Source of the DNA: Adineta vaga
Taxonomy: Eukaryota > Rotifera
NCBI GenBank assembly: GCA_021613535.1
Contig: CP075495.1
Location: 8,618,001-8,682,000 of the forward strand
DNA: 64,000 nucleotides
Direction: 5' to 3'
Shown here: positions 61,001-64,000 of the stretch, piece by piece
How positions within the stretch are numbered: position 1 is the stretch's first letter
Layout: each line of letters starts with the position of its first letter
Translations under genes and position numbers: made by a program
Notes under the pieces: generated by a model
What the model saw: the letters and a program-made list of their open reading frames with translations, nothing else
What the model was told of the DNA's origin: nothing
Database searches by the model: none

Positions 61001-63199
61001 TGTTTACTCCGGATTACCTTTAGTCAATAACTATGAATGATGAAGAAAAAAAGGCAAGAAGGTCGTTGTTGACTTGACGGGTTTTTTTCTCTTCTCTTTT
61101 TTCTCACTATGTTTGAGTGACTTTTCTAACTTTGCGTAACTATTTTTCTAGTAGAGATTTTATGTAATATAGCGAACTATGAATATTAAGGAGGAGAAGA
61201 AGAAGAAGAAGAAGAAGAAAGAGAGAAAGAAAGAAGAAACTAAAATCAAGCATGAAATCAAGATGATTAGCTGGTAAGAAAAAGAGATGCAAAATCTGAG
61301 ATGTAGCTCAAATAATCTTATCATATAGAGTATTTATTACTTCTGGTTTTTTCATCATCAGCAGCATCATCGTCTTTCTTTCTTTTTCTTTCTTTTTGTA
61401 GCCTATGTAAATTCTTAATCATGAATAATTAAGTTTCTGTTGTGCACGATGAATGAAAACGAGAATCGAGTCAGAAAAGAAAGAAAATGTGTTTAGAGTT
61501 TTCATTAAAAATCGAGATGAACACATACTGATAATTATGGGAATAGAGTGCACCCCTGAGACTCAAAGATTGAGTCATAATGAACGCAAAATAAAATAGA
61601 AAAATTTGATCAAGATAACTACGCGTATTAATATTATTTTTGTCTTAGTTATGATGAATATAATCCGATGAGATATGGACGAATGATGTGCTATATAAAT
61701 GCGCTTATTGTTATCTTCTTCTTCTCAATAGATAATAATGACTGAGAAGATCTATAACTTCATTCGTATGTCAGCAAGTTAAGTCAAGTCACTTGTGAGA
61801 ATTGACATCGTCGAAAACAAATGTCAACGACTGGACTACTGATTACATCAAAAAAAATAGAAGAATTGTTACTATCGAATGCATACGTATACATAATCTG
61901 ATTACAAATTGATAAATGATAAAATCAAACGAGGAGAAGAAGAAGAATCTCTATTGAATTTATATGGTTTTTTTTGTTCTATTCGAAAGAATCATCAGTC
62001 AATATAATAAAGTTGTCTATACTAATGATGATTATATCATACTTGTTTCCTTTTAAATATTCTTTCGATGATTACAATTGTATTACATGATGATGATGAA
62101 AAAGAAAGAAAAAAGTTAATTTGTTCTATGGTCTATCGTTGTTAAAGAACGACAACGCCTGCTCTTAATTCTTGTTATGTGTCTATGTATTGATGATGGA
62201 TGGAAGAAGTGTCACAAGGCAAGTCGAAACAAGACGATGATGTAATAGATCTTTTCTTTATTCTTTCTATCTTGTAATTTATACTTACAGAACCAACTTC
62301 TTTATTATTTGAATTTTGTTGATAATGACGTGGACGCAATGACGTTGGTAAAAGATTAAATAAGGAACGACAATGCTCATCGGTTTTGTTCAAAGTACTT
62401 TTGCCTATTATTTTACGATATGGTCGCCGATGATGATGTTGATGATGGAGCGTTTCCGTTCGTCGTGATGGTGTTGGTGGTAATGGTTTTAGATCAATCA
62501 CAGACGCAGATATTCTGCTGGGTGTTGTACCAAGTGTAGTTTCATCTTTATAAGCTAAATGACAATAATCAACAGTTAGTGCTATTGTGAACAATAAAAT
62601 AATTGAAACATATCGGATTTCCGTTCATGTAGTATATAGTAATATCGAATGCATTATTTATTCTCGCGTGATTTCATTTTTTGACATTGTCAACTACGAA
62701 TATTATATATATATATATATATATGCAGACAGAAAAAGGCCAAGGCAAAAGAACCTTGTCTTTTAACGAGAACTAATCAAACAAATTCACGATTTCTTTC
62801 TTTCAATGAACATTTCCTTTAGCTAATATTGACCATGCTTTTTATATTAGCTATCTATATCTTCTACAACATTGAAAACTTAGTGCTTATATCACATCTC
62901 ATTAATGCTTGTCTCGTCCAAGTCTTTAGAGTGAAGTATAAGCCAAAGGGAAATGCTTATCTTCTCATGTATCGTATCTATTTGATATGATTTGAGGCAT
63001 TCTATAGACGTCATTCATTAGTATGATCGTCTGTACAAAACACATGTAGTCAATATAAGGTGAAATGATGCCAGCTGTGTTCTATATCGACAGAGTGAAA
63101 GAGAAAGATATCGAGTGCATGTCTTCGAATGAAAGAACAAAAATAATAAGAAAACTTACCAGTATGCTTACATAAAATCTCTTTGATTTTTTTCCACAT
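58054..63199 (-). CDS. Adaptor protein with two SH3-type domains
   Basis: Four coding exons: 63160-63199, 62289-62554, 59936-60922 and 58054-59157, giving 798 aa. The third exon ends at a strong gtatgt donor just before an in-frame stop, and joining it in phase 0 to the last exon gives one continuous protein. Domains: a Pro-rich segment (LKPLPPTPSRR, about residue 35); a first SH3-like domain (about 145-205: IRVLVRKNFEPFAQAHIAVN, GPWLYIRIESTGQAGYIPRI); a long disordered region with His and Gln runs and Pro motifs (APLPPRDT); and a C-terminal SH3-like domain (SFSVKRGDYVYVLKQVGRAC, QIGFLPKALLLP). It is probably a cytosolic scaffold binding Pro-rich partners. The family is not identified; the domain layout recalls insect Dlish-type SH3 adaptors. 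A non-coding first exon may end at a gtaag donor near 63781. Confidence 0.78.
60923..62288 (-). other. Long intron 2 of the SH3 adaptor gene
   Basis: 1.4 kb intron. Holds a GAA-type trinucleotide run (61196-61220) and CT/GA tracts; no conserved coding sequence. Confidence 0.55.
61196..61220. repeat. GAA/AAG trinucleotide repeat
   Basis: About eight copies of GAA in the intron of the SH3 adaptor gene. Confidence 0.85.
62702..62724. repeat. TA microsatellite
   Basis: About eleven TA units in intron 1 of the SH3 adaptor gene. Confidence 0.9.
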
Positions 63200-64000
63200 C
63201 GTCAAACGTTAGTAAAATTCTCGTTGCTCAATTAATCAATTAAATTAATGTTGTTGTTATTGGTGTTGTTGTTGTTGTTACTATTAATATTTTTTGTTTT
63301 TATCATATTCAAAACGGTAATGGTGATAGGAGAAAAAGACAAATAGGATGTCAAAAGCAGTAACAATCTGTAATAAATGAAAATCATTTTTAATCAAAAA
63401 AAGTGTAACATGTGAAGTTATTGACATCGATGTGTGTTCATGCAACATTACATATATATATATATATATAAACTTGAATGCAGATGTATGTGTGCGTCTT
63501 CTAGACACATACATGCACACACACACACACACACACATATGATTAGAGCTAAACACAAAGGCACATAAGAATAAGAAGAGGGAGAGAGAGTGAGATGACG
63601 GAGAAACGAGGGAGGGAAAGAGACGATTTTCATTTTTCAGCTACGAAGAAAGAATAAAAGCAGAGACTATGGAAGCATCAACACACACAGTCGGGAACAA
63701 AAAATAGAAAAGAAAACAGACAGAATGAAGACTATATATATATATATATGTAAAACATAACTGAATTTTTTACGATCTTACATTGTCAATCGGTCCGTAG
63801 ATTAAGCATTCGAGCGCAACTCATCAGAAAGCTGTTCGACGATTGCAGCAATACAATAAAAACAAAATCGGTCAGAGAATAGATGAAAGAAAATAATGTC
63901 CATGCCACTTCATCTTTTCTTGTCACATCATGTACTTTTACATAAACAATCTGACGTCGCCAACGACAAGACTCATATAGACTGCAGAGTAGCTGAAAAA
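63200..64000 (-). promoter_or_regulatory. 5' region of the SH3 adaptor gene
   Basis: 0.8 kb upstream of the start codon. A gtaaga donor on the minus strand at 63781-63776 could end a non-coding first exon reaching the window edge. Microsatellites and a GA-rich tract (63570-63620) fill much of the rest. Confidence 0.4.
63451..63537. repeat. TA and CA microsatellites
   Basis: A TA run at about 63451-63471 and a CA run at about 63517-63537, upstream of the SH3 adaptor start codon. They create apparent ORFs of Val-Cys and Ile-Tyr repeats that are not genes. Confidence 0.85.

Noticed and set aside
63284-63633. Val-Cys and Ile-Tyr repeat ORFs near the window end
   Set aside because: They are translations of the CA and TA microsatellites.

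Overview
The window is AT-rich, gene-dense eukaryotic DNA. The genes are spliced, with mostly short (about 36-130 bp) GT-AG introns whose acceptors end in pyrimidine-rich tttAG. The gene content is animal: a TRPA-type channel, a Glass-like zinc-finger factor, an AMPA/kainate-type glutamate receptor, a 7TM receptor, CEP41 and TTLL1. Compactness, intron style and probable trans-splice acceptors directly at start codons fit a rotifer, most likely a bdelloid (Adineta/Rotaria type). That assignment is an inference from overall character, not proven by a marker gene. Exon boundaries were worked out by hand from GT-AG sites, phase and family conservation.

Layout: 1-1466 3' part of a TRPA channel (+); 2179-3751 glass-like factor (-); 3.2 kb non-coding; 6964-8829 RBBP4/7 (+); 8961-10751 TTLL1 (-); then a + strand run of PSMA1 (11586-12896), VTA1 (13048-14141) and FIS1 (14573-15355). 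At 15528-17868 lies a membrane glycosyltransferase gene (-) interrupted by a 1.1 kb foldback-type element with a 10 bp target duplication. 19498-20091 is an unknown membrane protein (+); 20203-23239 an ionotropic glutamate receptor (-). A tight - strand trio follows: MIC19 (28063-27422), a WD40 protein (27260-26270) and ERGIC2 (26238-23942).

28387-28934 is an unknown short protein (+) and 29255-29970 EXOSC1/CSL4 (+, one frameshift). 30550-31869 is eIF4E (-), 32289-33131 AASDHPPT (+), 34016-36185 an orphan 7TM receptor (-). 38132-42978 is CEP41 (+), with a secreted cystine-knot gene nested on the opposite strand in one intron (41209-41610). 44722-46698 is an unknown coiled-coil protein (-), 49557-50486 a divergent FOXN2/3-type forkhead gene (+), 51230-56523 TBC1D30 (-), 57506-57577 tRNA-Pro(CGG) (-), and 58054-63199 a two-SH3-domain adaptor (-).

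Most genes are single-copy housekeeping genes (chromatin, proteasome, ESCRT, mitochondrial fission and cristae, exosome, translation, ER-Golgi traffic) mixed with sensory or neuronal genes. TTLL1, CEP41 and TBC1D30 all belong to families tied to cilia or tubulin modification. The most notable observations are the foldback insertion that replaces a glycosyltransferase C-terminus, the back-to-back - strand trio with an AG directly on the ERGIC2 start codon, a histidine at the Q/R site of the glutamate receptor, the nested cystine-knot gene, an apparent micro-exon duplication in FIS1, and a forkhead protein with an altered recognition helix.
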